Origin: DATNPH01 sp036703315
Lineage (GTDB): Bacteria; Cyanobacteriota; Cyanobacteriia; Cyanobacteriales; Coleofasciculaceae
Direction of reading: 5' to 3'
NCBI GenBank assembly: GCA_036703315.1
Contig: DATNPH010000151.1
Location: 27,738-91,737, forward strand
DNA: 64,000 bases
Part shown: positions 35,083 through 43,082 of the stretch, in pieces
Layout of the letters: each line of letters begins with the position of its first letter
Position numbering within the stretch: the stretch's first letter is position 1
Translations under genes and position numbers: made by a program
The notes under the pieces: model-generated
Databases searched by the model: none
Seen by the model: only the letters and a program-made list of their open reading frames with translations
What the model was told of the DNA's origin: nothing

Positions 35083-36561
35083 ATGGAAATTCGAGCAACG
35101 GATACACCACGGTTAGACTGGACTGGCGATGCCCTGGCAGTTGGATTATTTGAAGAGGCTGTAGAGTTAAGCGGTGATTTAGCCCAGCTGGATGAGAAGC
35201 TTGCTGGTACGCTCAAGGAATTGATAGAAGAAACAGAATTTAAGGGAAGCGTTGGCAGCACGGCTGTGACGCGGGTGGGTTCTGGTAGCTCAATTCGTAA
35301 AATTATTCTAGTGGGACTGGGTAAACCAGACGCTCTGAGTTTAGACAGTTTGCGCCGTGCGGCGGCGGCGATCGCGCGGACTGCCAAACAGCAAAAGAGC
35401 AAAACCCTAGGAATTAGCTTACCTGTATTCAATAATGACCCAGCGAAGACGGCTCAAGTGATTACTGAGGGCATTGTGCTAACCCTGCACCAAGATAATC
35501 GCTTTAAGTCTGAATCGGACGACAAAGGTCTCAAGCTGGAACAAGTGGATTTACTTGGCTTGGGGGGTCAGGATGCAGCAATTACCCATGCGCAAGCCAT
35601 CAGTAGTGGTGTGATTCTGGCACGGGAACTGGTCGCGGCACCAGCGAATGTAGTGACACCAGTTACATTGGCACAAACGGCAGAGGAGATCGCTTCAGAC
35701 TATGGTCTTGCCCTAGAAATCTTAGAACAGGAAGATTGTGAAAAGCTAGGTATGGGGGCTTTTCTGGGAGTTGCCAAAGCCTCGAATCTGCCCCCGAAGT
35801 TTATTCATCTAACCTATAAGCCTGAAGGGGCACCGAAGCGGAAAGTCGCGATTGTCGGCAAAGGTTTGACCTTCGACTCTGGAGGCTTGAATATCAAAGT
35901 CGCTGGTAGTGGCATTGAGATGATGAAAACAGACATGGGTGGCGCGGCGGCAACATTGGGTGCGGCAAAAGCGATCGCTCAGCTGAAGCCGGATGTTGAA
36001 GTTCACTTCATCAGCGCGGCGACGGAGAACATGATTAGTGGTCAGGCAATGCGTCCAGGCGACATCTTGACGGCGTCCAATGGCAAGACGATTGAAGTGA
36101 ATAATACGGATGCCGAAGGACGCCTGACGCTAGCAGATGCGCTAGTATTTGCAGAAAAGCTGGGAGTAGATGCGATCGTTGATTTAGCAACCCTGACAGG
36201 TGCCTGCATTATTGCTTTAGGCAATGATATCGGCGGGTTATGGTCAACAGATGACTCGTTGGCTTCTCAACTCAAGGCAGCCGGTGAAGGTGCTGGCGAA
36301 AAGTTCTGGCAACTGCCGCTAGAAGAGAAATACTTTGACGGTTTGAAGTCGCCAATTGCTGACATGAAGAACACCGGTCCACGTCCAGGAGGGTCGATTA
36401 CGGCGGCCCTGTTCTTGAAGCAGTTTGTCAAACAGACGCCTTGGGCACATTTAGATATCGCTGGCCCTGTCTGGACAGACAAAGAGGATAGCTACAATAA
36501 TTCGGGTGCCACTGGTTTCCCAGTTCGTACTCTTGTTAACTGGGTACTGAGCGAAGCTTAA
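35083..36561 (+). CDS. pepA: Leucyl aminopeptidase, family M17
   Basis: 492 residues, cytosolic, removing N-terminal amino acids from peptides with two metal ions. The C-terminal catalytic domain begins at about 185. GKGLTFDSGGLNIK carries metal-binding Lys and Asp, MKTDMGGAAA follows, and NTDAEGRLTLADAL is the family signature with the Asp, Glu and Arg. The N-terminal domain is the usual Macro-like fold. ATG start. Length is normal. It is convergent with the PCP-reductase-domain and rimM genes. Confidence 0.96.
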   Translation: MEIRATDTPRLDWTGDALAVGLFEEAVELSGDLAQLDEKLAGTLKELIEETEFKGSVGSTAVTRVGSGSSIRKIILVGLGKPDALSLDSLRRAAAAIARTAKQQKSKTLGISLPVFNNDPAKTAQVITEGIVLTLHQDNRFKSESDDKGLKLEQVDLLGLGGQDAAITHAQAISSGVILARELVAAPANVVTPVTLAQTAEEIASDYGLALEILEQEDCEKLGMGAFLGVAKASNLPPKFIHLTYKPEGAPKRKVAIVGKGLTFDSGGLNIKVAGSGIEMMKTDMGGAAATLGAAKAIAQLKPDVEVHFISAATENMISGQAMRPGDILTASNGKTIEVNNTDAEGRLTLADALVFAEKLGVDAIVDLATLTGACIIALGNDIGGLWSTDDSLASQLKAAGEGAGEKFWQLPLEEKYFDGLKSPIADMKNTGPRPGGSITAALFLKQFVKQTPWAHLDIAGPVWTDKEDSYNNSGATGFPVRTLVNWVLSEA

Positions 36562-36661
36562 CCAAAACAGTGCTTCTGTACAAACTAAGCTGTCGTGCCT
36601 TGAACTTGCATACCTTCAGGCTGGTCATGGGTAAATGTTGGCAAGTAAACTGCTCAGCCGC

Positions 36662-36826
36662 TTACTGCTTGTTCCCAAACTTTGCCTTTGCTTGTTCGTA
36701 AACGTCTACCGTAATCGTTGTTTGTCCTGCTTCTTGTGCAAATTTTTCAATTTTGCCACGGGCGGCAGGACGAACAAAAAAGGGAATTTCCTTGAGTTTG
36801 GCTTCCGCTTCAGGAGTCCATTCCAC
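36662..36826 (-). CDS. Small PCP-reductase-domain protein (54 residues)
   Basis: A short gene easily missed. The minus-strand reading from the GTG at 36826 begins MEWTPEAEAKLKEIPFFVRP and continues through AARGKIEKFAQEAG, TTITVDVYEQAKAKFG to a TAA at 36662. The pattern W-T-P-E-A-E-x-x-L-x-x-I-P-F-F-V-R-x-x-A-R is that of the protochlorophyllide-reductase C-terminal (PCP_red) domain, here alone. GGAG lies eight bases before the GTG, and an in-frame TAA further upstream excludes a longer protein. It follows rimM by 21 bp and is probably co-transcribed. Function of the free-standing form is unknown; a chlorophyll- or FeS-related role is only suggested by the domain name. Confidence 0.85.
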   Translation of the reverse strand: MEWTPEAEAKLKEIPFFVRPAARGKIEKFAQEAGQTTITVDVYEQAKAKFGNKQ

Positions 36827-36847
36827 AGTTTTTTCTCCAACTACTAC

Positions 36848-37477
36848 TTAAGTGTGATTAACATCCAATAATCCAGCAGGCGGTGTAATCTCAATCCGAC
36901 GATTCTGGATGTCTACGACTGGCGCGATCGCCTTGACAAAGGGAATGAGTACCGTTGCTGGCTTTGGTTGTGTCTGGCGCTTAGCTTTGCGTATCTTACT
37001 AGTTCGATTGGGAATTGGGGCTTCTGGCTTAGCAGGTTCTGGTTCCGGTTGCTTGTGTAGCTTTACCTCCAACAAGTCATTTCCAGCAGGAATCACATCC
37101 ACAACAACACCTAGTGCTTCACCAGTTAGTTGATTAAAGACTTCCAGGTCAATCAAGTCCCTTACATGATATTCATCTTCCCCTAGCTCCGGGCGATCGC
37201 TTTCGGGAACCAGCAGCACACAATCCCGCAATGCCTCTGCCTGATCACGGGTTTCAACGCCTGCTAGCTTTACGACATATATCTTTTTCCCAGGAACAAA
37301 ACGCCCACGGAGTAATTCTACAGGTTGCGGCTCAGTTTCACCTGAACGTTTGAGAAAGCGCTGTCCTGGCTCTTCAAACCGTTCAGGAAAGTCAGAATTT
37401 GGGTAAACCCGCAACTCACCTTTTAGACCTTGAGGGGCAACAATTGTGCCGATTTCTAGCCAGTCGTCATTCGCCAT
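36848..37477 (-). CDS. rimM: Ribosome maturation factor RimM
   Basis: 209 residues. Assists 30S head assembly, binding protein uS19 and 16S rRNA. The N-terminal RimM domain starts DDWLEIGTIVAPQGLKGELRVYP; the PRC-barrel domain starts at about 100 (YHVRDLIDLEVF). A Pro/Lys-rich insertion of about 35 residues (QPEPEPAKPEAPIPNRTSK) interrupts the PRC barrel before VLIPFVKAIAPVVDIQNRRI. Such insertions lengthen the protein beyond the 170-180 residues of most homologues. ATG start; leads a probable two-gene operon with the PCP_red gene. Confidence 0.95.
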   Translation of the reverse strand: MANDDWLEIGTIVAPQGLKGELRVYPNSDFPERFEEPGQRFLKRSGETEPQPVELLRGRFVPGKKIYVVKLAGVETRDQAEALRDCVLLVPESDRPELGEDEYHVRDLIDLEVFNQLTGEALGVVVDVIPAGNDLLEVKLHKQPEPEPAKPEAPIPNRTSKIRKAKRQTQPKPATVLIPFVKAIAPVVDIQNRRIEITPPAGLLDVNHT

Positions 37478-38225
37478 TCTCTGTGAGCTTGTAGCTGTTA
37501 GCTTCTAAATTCTAGCGATTAGGTGTTAACTATTCCCTGTTTGCTAAGTAGGGGTTAATTCAGCACGTCCGACCAAACAAGCGATCATCTAGTCAAGGGC
37601 TGCCCGAATCTACCTCTCAACAGGATTTAATTCACATCTTGCACCAGTCTCAACAAGCTTTGTTTTGTAGGGTGGGCAGTGGCGAGGATAGGTTCACAAG
37701 TTATGAATAGCGTTGGTAGCCGCTGCCCACCATGTGCTTAATGACAATGGTGCAAGATCTCAAATCTAACGAACGTTATAGCCAATTTCATCTACCTAGC
37801 CGTAGACATGTCTGTCTCCCGTAGAAGTTTTTGGAAATATTTTTAATAGGCTGTAATTGCCCCTAGTCCTAAAGGTGTTGTGGTAACGCTCTCAGTCATT
37901 CAGCTGATCAAAAATCAGTAAAATGGCTGATTCTCGTTGTTTGTCATCTCTCTTAAGGTAAACATAGAGACAAAGAGATGAGATGACACGACTAATGATG
38001 CATACAAACAGACAATAGATTTTATCTTGGAGGTTTTAAAAAACCTTTGTGATTCAGGAGCATTCCTTCTTTATAGGCATTGCTATCTCTGGTAGTCAGA
38101 GTTAGTGTGGCTCCCTGTCGTGTCCGGTGCTGTGTTTACGTTTGCCTGATTCAATTCCCATTACGCTAATTTATTTTGTCCGCAATCATCTTGATTGGCG
38201 TTGCGATCGCAGGAGGCAATCATCG
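37478..38225. other. Spacer with MITE-like element
   Basis: No intact gene. Contains the inverted-repeat element at 37636-37758 and leads into the PAS pseudogene. Sequence at 38180-38225 may be more of the decayed gene but cannot be read. Confidence 0.5.
37636..37758. mobile_element. Short MITE-like element with nested inverted repeats
   Basis: Outer ATCTTGCACCA (37636-37646) is mirrored by TGGTGCAAGAT (37748-37758). Inner GGTGGGCAGTGGC (37671-37683) is mirrored by GCCGCTGCCCACC (37719-37731) with one mismatch. No target duplication is obvious. The GGTGGGCA core resembles dispersed cyanobacterial repeats. Confidence 0.6.
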
Positions 38226-38648
38226 TATCTTATTTCTCAGATTCAAGACATCACCAAGCGCAAGTTTACACAGGAAAGTCTCCGGAAGAGTGAACAACGC
38301 TGGACATAAATCCTTAAGGACGACAATGATGGGATAAGGAAACTTGAACCTGAAAACTCTTGAGAGCCGTTCTTTGGAAGGAAATACTAGGTTATGTTAA
38401 CCACGAAATCAGGAACGACTCTAAATCAATAGTGACGTGCATCCATCCCGATATTTTTAAGGGGTGATGCCAACCAAACTTTGATTACCTCCATCGAAAC
38501 AGCTTGCGTGAAACGGTGGAGTATCCTGCGGTGTAAGAAGGGCAGCTACAAATAGGCTCTAGTACGAGCACAGGCAGTATGGGATCAACCAGGTACTCCA
38601 TAGGACTGTTTGACTCAACTACAGATCTTAGCGATCGCTAACGAGTCT
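38226..38648 (+). pseudogene. Decayed PAS/PAC sensor protein gene fragment
   Basis: Three frames together spell a typical PAS-PAC pair. From 38226, YLISQIQDITKRKFTQESL then RKSEQRW is the end of one PAC motif and the start of the next PAS domain. After a stop, EILGYVNHEIRND and IHPDIFKG continue in another frame, then LRCKKGSYK-stop-ALVRAQAVWDQPGTP in a third, and GLFDSTTDLSDR closes the second PAC motif. At least two stops and two or more frameshifts separate the blocks. No kinase or GGDEF part remains. The parent was probably a multi-PAS signalling protein; the fragment is dead. Confidence 0.8.
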
Positions 38649-38904
38649 TTTTGGCACCGATGCTCAAGTGAGAGGCGCTTCCGGTCAGTTTTTAGCAAGA
38701 CCTTTCAGTTTACAGGGCTGATAACAACTAGACGTATTTTCCTACAAGCCACCCCAGCGTCAGTGAATTTCTGCTGCCCTGAGTAAGCTGACGTAGTTTA
38801 TCACCCCTTTTGAAACACTCAGTGGTGGATTCTAGGCTGCAAATAAACAGCAAGAGAAAGGATAACCAAAAGCTGAGATATTGAGATTGGAGGACTTTGT
38901 CAAA
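38649..38904. other. Spacer before the DUF4177-like gene
   Basis: No gene seen; the reverse frame at 38728-38913 has no features of a real gene. It may contain further unreadable remains of the sensor gene on its left. Confidence 0.3.
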
Positions 38905-39129
38905 ATGGAACATTGCAGCGTTGTTTACTACTGGAAAAATCTAAGCCGAGCACAGGCACTCAACCAACTGTTTCAAGAGAGCAAAGAACTTCCAGAATCC
39001 GACAGAAATGACTGGAATGACTTTCTCAACCAGATGGCACAAGAACGGTGGGAACTCACAGCAGCTGTCTCACTAATAAGCAGTGACGTTTCGAGGGAAA
39101 CCATTGCCTACTTTAAACGCTCTTGTTAA
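38905..39129 (+). CDS. Small DUF4177-like protein
   Basis: 74 residues from the ATG at 38905 (GGAGG about 13 bases upstream; an in-frame TTG at 38881 is an alternative). The layout is a first strand CSVVYYWK, a helix ending LNQMAQERWELTAAVSLI, then IAYFKRS. It resembles small DUF4177-type proteins in which 'LN-lg-eGWELv' is followed by a C-terminal 'lKR' strand. That assignment is by pattern only. No function is known. It stands alone beside the PAS pseudogene. Confidence 0.55.
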   Translation: MEHCSVVYYWKNLSRAQALNQLFQESKELPESDRNDWNDFLNQMAQERWELTAAVSLISSDVSRETIAYFKRSC

Positions 39130-39479
39130 TACCATTGCTATTTCTGGATGCTACACCTAGATTCACTACTACTGACTAATAATTATTTATTTTCTTGCTA
39201 CTAGTGATTAGCAAGAAACTGAGAGAACATGTTGTATAGGCAAGACTCAACCCAAAGATGAATATGATCTAATTCGGCGTTAAACTCGAGCAAAATGGGT
39301 CGTTAAGTTTCGCAACGTTAGTAAACATTTCCTTTAAAAGTGACACTAAAGAGTGTTAAAAGTAAATTACTTTTAACACTCAGGAATTAGAATTTGATAA
39401 GAAAAGTCTTTAGTATAAGTAATTCCGCTATATTGATTACAGAGGCGTCAAGTACATTGGGAAAAGAGGTGTCAGAAAC
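39130..39479. other. Spacer with a 31-bp palindrome
   Basis: 350 bp between two small genes pointing towards each other. The only marked structure is the palindrome at 39351-39381. Confidence 0.45.
39351..39381. repeat. Perfect 31-bp palindrome
   Basis: GAGTGTTAAAAGTAA and TTACTTTTAACACTC are perfect 15-bp arms around one A. In form it resembles the 29-bp palindrome at 3321-3349 but the sequence differs. It may be a convergent-gene terminator (T-rich arm on both strands) or a binding dyad. Confidence 0.65.
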
Positions 39480-39659
39480 TCAGACTTCCAAGTGAAGTAT
39501 AGGTTGAGACCGTTCATGATCTTTAACCAACCGTTGATCTACAGCTTCATCTTCTGATTCTGCCAATTCCTCCGGTATACAGACAGGGCATAGCCACCCG
39601 TGTAACCAACCATACCATTGAGTCTCAGCGCCGCAAATATCGCAGCTGGGTCTATCCAT
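39480..39659 (-). CDS. Small zinc-ribbon protein
   Basis: 59 residues from the ATG at 39659; eight further residues are possible from an in-frame start at 39683. MDRPSCDICGAETQWYGWLHGWLCPVCIPEEL contains two CxxC knuckles (CDIC and CPVC) separated by 15 residues, a likely zinc-binding ribbon. An acidic tail (AESEDEAVDQ) follows. It may bind nucleic acid or protein; I know no named family. Confidence 0.6.
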   Translation of the reverse strand: MDRPSCDICGAETQWYGWLHGWLCPVCIPEELAESEDEAVDQRLVKDHERSQPILHLEV

Positions 39660-39683
39660 TTCTTGCCTCACTCTAGCTAGCAT

Positions 39684-40123
39684 TTGAGCTTAACGGGAGA
39701 GCCACGGGAACATAAAAGTTCTCCCTGAAACCTTCTAGTCGTCAAATGCATAAATTTGACGATTTTGCCTTCTAACTTAATTTTTCTTCATAGGGACGCG
39801 CGGCTGCATCAGCCATATGTCTCAAAAGGTTTCAGCAATTTGGCTGATCAGAGGAAAAAGCAAATTTTATTGGTTTATTTTGTGTCGATTTATAGCATTT
39901 CTCGTTGCATAGACCACAAGCGCGGGGCAAGGCATACCTTTCCCTACGGACGACCTGTGTTTAACTCATTTGAGAATTGCTATATTCCTAGTTCTTGGCT
40001 AATTTATTCCTGCATTCTGCACTGTCCGCTTTTTGGGAATGGAGAATTGGGAATTGATAACTGGGCATTAGTACTTCTAATACATGCACTAGATAAAAAA
40101 TCTTTCTATTCTCTATTCCTGCG
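39684..40123. other. Spacer without a convincing gene
   Basis: 440 bp. A plus-strand frame at 39756-40148 overlaps the avtA 3' end and has no recognisable protein character. No strong repeat seen. Confidence 0.35.
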
Positions 40124-41407
40124 CTACACACCGACAGCTGAACGCTGATAGACCTGCTGTGTTGCCTCTGCCAAGCGCCGCATCCCAGTTTCAATGTCCT
40201 CATTACTCGCTGTGAGGCTAATGCGGAAGCACTGCTGCTTGTGAGACCAATTTTCCCGTAACCCAGGGAAGAAGGTGCTACCCGGCACAACAATTACGCC
40301 GACTTGCTTCAACTGTTGATAAAACTCCCAGTCAGTCATCGGCAAATCTTGCAACCATAACCAGCCAAAGATTGCTCCTTCACCACGATGCAGGAACCAA
40401 GGCATATCTTTTGGCATTGATTGGTCTAAGGTGTTTTCTAGAACATCAAACTTAGAAGAGTAGTAGGGACGAATGATGTTAGTCGAGATGTCAACCAATG
40501 CGCCAGAGGCGATCGCTCGTGCTGCGATCGCTTGTCCATAGCGGGAAGAATGAAGACACAAATTCGTCTGGAATGACTCTAAAATTCTAATCAGCTTCGG
40601 ATCACCCATTGCTACACCAATTCGTTCTCCTGGTAGCCCTGCCTTGGAAAAACTCATGCAATGGATGATGTTATTGCCAAATATTGGCGTCATTTGTGTA
40701 AAGTTCAATGCCGGGAAGGGTGGCGCATAAGCCGAGTCAATCAAAACTGGTACATCGTAAGGTACAGCCAACGCAGCAATTTGGCTTGCCTCTTCATCCG
40801 TGAGAACGTTGCCCGTAGGGTTACAAGGACGGGAGAAGATAACACAGCCAGTGTTTCGTGCGATAGTCAATTGGTTGAAGTCAGGGCGGTACTTGAAGCG
40901 ATGCGCCTTTTCATCAATGTCGAGTGCTGGCTTATAGGCAACTACTGCCTCAGGCGTTAAGCTGACGCCACCATAACCGGTGTAATCCGGACTCAGTGGC
41001 AGGACAATTTGTTTTAAGTCGCCGTCGGTCGTGTAGCCCCCAAACGCATTAGCGGCGTAGAAGTAGAGGGATTGACTGCCAGGAGTAATCAGGATGTTGC
41101 GTTCGCTCAGATTCAACCCGTAGCGTTGATTGAAGTCAGAAGCGATCGCCTCGATCAACGGCAGATATCCCTGACTCGACCCATAGCGGCAAACTACCTC
41201 ACCATACTCCGGACTCGCTAGCAGTTCAGCTGTGCAGTCGCGCCAGAGTTGCTCAACCTCTGGCAAGATTACCGGATTTCCAGCACTTAAATTAATAAAT
41301 TCTTGTCCCTGACCCGCTCGTAGTGTTTCAGTAATGTCTTTCATGATTGCCCGGACACCCGTGAGCTTAGACATCTGGGTGCCGAATTGAGTCAGAGCAG
41401 GGTTCAT
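40124..41407 (-). CDS. avtA: Valine-pyruvate aminotransferase (AvtA type)
   Basis: 427 residues, a PLP enzyme of fold type I, interconverting valine/2-oxoisovalerate with alanine/pyruvate. Marks are EFINLSAGNPVILPEVE near the start, TPGSQSLYFYAANAFGG, SRPCNPTGNVLTDEE (the conserved NPTG), LIDSAYAPPFP with the PLP-ring Asp and Tyr, MSFSKAGLPGERIG with the Schiff-base Lys, and CFRISLTAS with the substrate-carboxylate Arg. ATG start. Length is typical for AvtA. No other branched-chain amino-acid gene is near. Confidence 0.93.
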   Translation of the reverse strand: MNPALTQFGTQMSKLTGVRAIMKDITETLRAGQGQEFINLSAGNPVILPEVEQLWRDCTAELLASPEYGEVVCRYGSSQGYLPLIEAIASDFNQRYGLNLSERNILITPGSQSLYFYAANAFGGYTTDGDLKQIVLPLSPDYTGYGGVSLTPEAVVAYKPALDIDEKAHRFKYRPDFNQLTIARNTGCVIFSRPCNPTGNVLTDEEASQIAALAVPYDVPVLIDSAYAPPFPALNFTQMTPIFGNNIIHCMSFSKAGLPGERIGVAMGDPKLIRILESFQTNLCLHSSRYGQAIAARAIASGALVDISTNIIRPYYSSKFDVLENTLDQSMPKDMPWFLHRGEGAIFGWLWLQDLPMTDWEFYQQLKQVGVIVVPGSTFFPGLRENWSHKQQCFRISLTASNEDIETGMRRLAEATQQVYQRSAVGV

Positions 41408-41455
41408 AAGCTATATGCAGGAGTGATGAGCGAGTCCTTTACTTTAGGATTGCAA

Positions 41456-41860
41456 TTATATCGCTATTTCTATATCTCCATAAATAAATTCAGGTTGCTG
41501 GTAGAGACTGTCAATTGTTTGAGCGCGTTTTGTCCAGATTTTGCACAAAAATGGCAGATACTCGTCGTTATACTGCTTTTTGTGCTTCTTGTAGTCTTCT
41601 TCAATAGCCATCCATAAGAAGTGCAGTTGTTGCAAAGTGGAGCAGTTTTGAATCTGACAGGCACTGGCATAAAGCCACTGTCGCAGTTGGCGATAACTGA
41701 TGAATTGTCCGCCTTTATCGGTGCGATGAACAAACAGGACGTATGCCCAACATTCGATACGTACAATCAGGTGTTTAGGAATTTTCAGTAATTGGGCGAT
41801 GCAAGTGAGGGTGATGCGGAATTTCTGACGAGGCTGGAGGCGGCGAAATAAACTTGTCAT
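41456..41860 (-). CDS. Hypothetical protein, second gene of small operon
   Basis: 134 residues, basic and aromatic, rich in Gln, Cys and Trp, without membrane segments: RQKFRITLTCIAQLLKIPKHL, QFISYRQLRQWLYASACQIQ, then a C-terminal acidic stretch. I recognise no family. It starts 7 bp after the stop of the 163-residue gene upstream, so the pair is surely one operon. Both lie divergent from the first of two HTH regulators, which may control them. Confidence 0.65.
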   Translation of the reverse strand: MTSLFRRLQPRQKFRITLTCIAQLLKIPKHLIVRIECWAYVLFVHRTDKGGQFISYRQLRQWLYASACQIQNCSTLQQLHFLWMAIEEDYKKHKKQYNDEYLPFLCKIWTKRAQTIDSLYQQPEFIYGDIEIAI

Positions 41861-41867
41861 GATGACT

Positions 41868-42359
41868 TCACTCGATCTCTAGTGTTGTAGGTGTAAGTTC
41901 ATTAGTTGGCACGTCAAAAAGGACTTCAAATTCGGCAGCAGGCATAAATCGATTCAGGAATCGCATATGATCTTCAGCGTCTTGGCGATTGAAAAAGCGA
42001 GCTACTGTATACCGTCGAGCATTGGGTAGCAGTCGGATAATTGCCCAAGGACGAGAGTAATCTTCAACTTTTGAAGGGTGTTGAGATGAAGTTGTCCTGA
42101 TTTCTCCTCTGATCTGGGTTAAGGTGTGTTCAATGAGTTGCCACAGTTGGGTTCTGGCTGGGCTGTTGTTATTTGGTATCAAGCTCCAATCGCCGATCGG
42201 GGCTGGTAGCCATGTGAGGGCGTAATCGTCCTGACCCTCTTTGGAAAGCTTCCAGGATAAGCGTCTGGTCTGTTTTTGGCATTGGTAACTTTGTTGGCGC
42301 AAAATTAAGCAAATGCTGTCGCCCTCTGACTTGAGGCGCAGCCAGTCAGTGTGTTTCAT
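41868..42359 (-). CDS. Hypothetical protein, first gene of small operon divergent from HTH regulator
   Basis: About 163 residues from the ATG at 42359 (MKHTDWLRLKSEGDSICL); a longer frame reaches 42434 but would run into duplicated regulatory DNA. Middle part KEGQDDYALTWLPAPIGDWSLIP, C-terminal YTVARFFNRQDAEDHMRFLNRFMP. The ending looks like a ferredoxin-like alpha/beta hairpin, but I cannot name a family. Notably, the tandem duplication that created the two HTH modules begins at this start codon. Confidence 0.6.
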   Translation of the reverse strand: MKHTDWLRLKSEGDSICLILRQQSYQCQKQTRRLSWKLSKEGQDDYALTWLPAPIGDWSLIPNNNSPARTQLWQLIEHTLTQIRGEIRTTSSQHPSKVEDYSRPWAIIRLLPNARRYTVARFFNRQDAEDHMRFLNRFMPAAEFEVLFDVPTNELTPTTLEIE

Positions 42360-42417
42360 AGGAAAAATTTGGATAATGAGGTCTATTAGCGATCGCTCGT
42401 TCAATGCGATCGCCCAT

Positions 42418-42547
42418 GCAAGTTGGCACCACACAGGAATTCACTGTGCTTGCAAAGCGAATGAACTGAAATGGTGATACCTTTCGTAGAGAAGACGGGG
42501 AAACAAGAAGCTATCGACTTCCCCTAATGTTTCCCCATCTGTTTTTT
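42418..42547 (+). ncRNA. Candidate structured leader/small RNA, copy A
   Basis: GCAAG (42418-42422) pairs with CTTGC (42449-42453) outside CACAG/CTGTG. A second hairpin, GGGGAAAC (42497-42504) with GTTTCCCC (42529-42536), is followed by T6 (42542-42547). This would give a self-terminated RNA of roughly 130 nt just before the first HTH gene. In copy B one outer pair is G-U instead of A-U and the inner stem is longer, so pairing is kept. No promoter was identified. Confidence 0.35.
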
Positions 42548-42556
42548 GAGTGCTTT

Positions 42557-42573
42557 TGCTACGATTCGTAGCA
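42557..42573. promoter_or_regulatory. Putative operator dyad of HTH regulator A
   Basis: TGCTACG-ATT-CGTAGCA, a perfect 7-bp dyad centred 21 bp before the ATG at 42586. The copy-B dyad sits at the same spacing with the same TG..ACG core but different middle bases on both arms. Likely autoregulatory site (inference). Confidence 0.55.
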
Positions 42574-42585
42574 TCAACAATTAAG

Positions 42586-42831
42586 ATGGTAGACGATAAG
42601 AATTTAAATTTCAACCCCGATGTGCCAACTTTGAAGCAATTAAGGGAGCGATTGGGGCTGACGCAAGAAGAGTTCGGTCAAGCTCTTGGCATAGCACGTA
42701 ATACAATTAGCCGCTACGAATCAGGGCGTCACAAGCAGATTAAGTTCTCGATCACTCAAATGAAGCGGTTGATAGAGCTTATGGAGCAAGCAGGCATATC
42801 TATCAAAGACCTTCCTGATGACATTGAGTGA
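42586..42831 (+). CDS. XRE-family HTH regulator A
   Basis: 81 residues. Helix-turn-helix at about 15-50: LKQLRERLGLTQEEFGQALG, recognition helix ARNTISRYESG. The C-terminal tail EQAGISIKDLPDDIE is identical to regulator B. A small DNA-binding protein of the Cro/C1 type, probably a dimeric repressor. I choose the ATG at 42586 (MVDDKN) because it is shared with the paralogue and leaves the upstream dyad outside the gene. It is divergent from the hypothetical operon at 41456-42359 and is its likely regulator. Confidence 0.85.
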   Translation: MVDDKNLNFNPDVPTLKQLRERLGLTQEEFGQALGIARNTISRYESGRHKQIKFSITQMKRLIELMEQAGISIKDLPDDIE

Positions 42832-42913
42832 TTGAACCTTGTAGTGTTTCATAAGAAAAATTTGGGTAATGATGGTCTATTAGCGATCGCTGGTTAATCA
42901 TGCAATCGCTCAT

Positions 42914-43044
42914 GCAGGTTGACACCACACAGTGGTTCACTGTGCTTGCAAAGCGAATAAACCGAAATGGTGATACCTTTCGTAGAGAAGACGGGGAAAC
43001 AAGAAGCTATCGACTTCGCGTTATGTTTCCCCATCAGTTTTTTT
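42914..43044 (+). ncRNA. Candidate structured leader/small RNA, copy B
   Basis: Counterpart of copy A: GCAGG/CTTGC outer pairs, CACAGTG/CACTGTG (42928-42934, 42938-42944), then GGGGAAAC (42993-43000) with GTTTCCCC (43025-43032) and T7 (43038-43044). The stems are conserved while loop bases changed (for example the segment before GTTTCCCC), as expected if structure matters. Confidence 0.35.
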
Positions 43045-43052
43045 GTTCACCA

Positions 43053-43071
43053 ATGAGACGACTCGTCTCAT
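43053..43071. promoter_or_regulatory. Putative operator dyad of HTH regulator B
   Basis: ATGAGACG-ACT-CGTCTCAT, a perfect 8-bp dyad centred 21 bp before the ATG at 43083. Compared with site A, the half-site changed from TGCTACG to TGAGACG on both arms, keeping symmetry. Confidence 0.55.
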
Positions 43072-43082
43072 CGATAGGTAGA

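Noticed and set aside
36635..36871. 78-codon plus-strand frame after pepA
   Set aside because: It is the shadow of the PCP-reductase-domain gene on the minus strand, which has the family motif and a ribosome-binding site.
39756..40148. 130-codon plus-strand frame
   Set aside because: Overlaps the avtA 3' end on the opposite strand and reads like spacer sequence without protein-like pattern.
42900..43082. N-terminal extension of HTH regulator B to give 141 residues
   Set aside because: It would cover the leader, terminator-like hairpin and dyad, and the equivalent stretch in copy A is not open in that frame.
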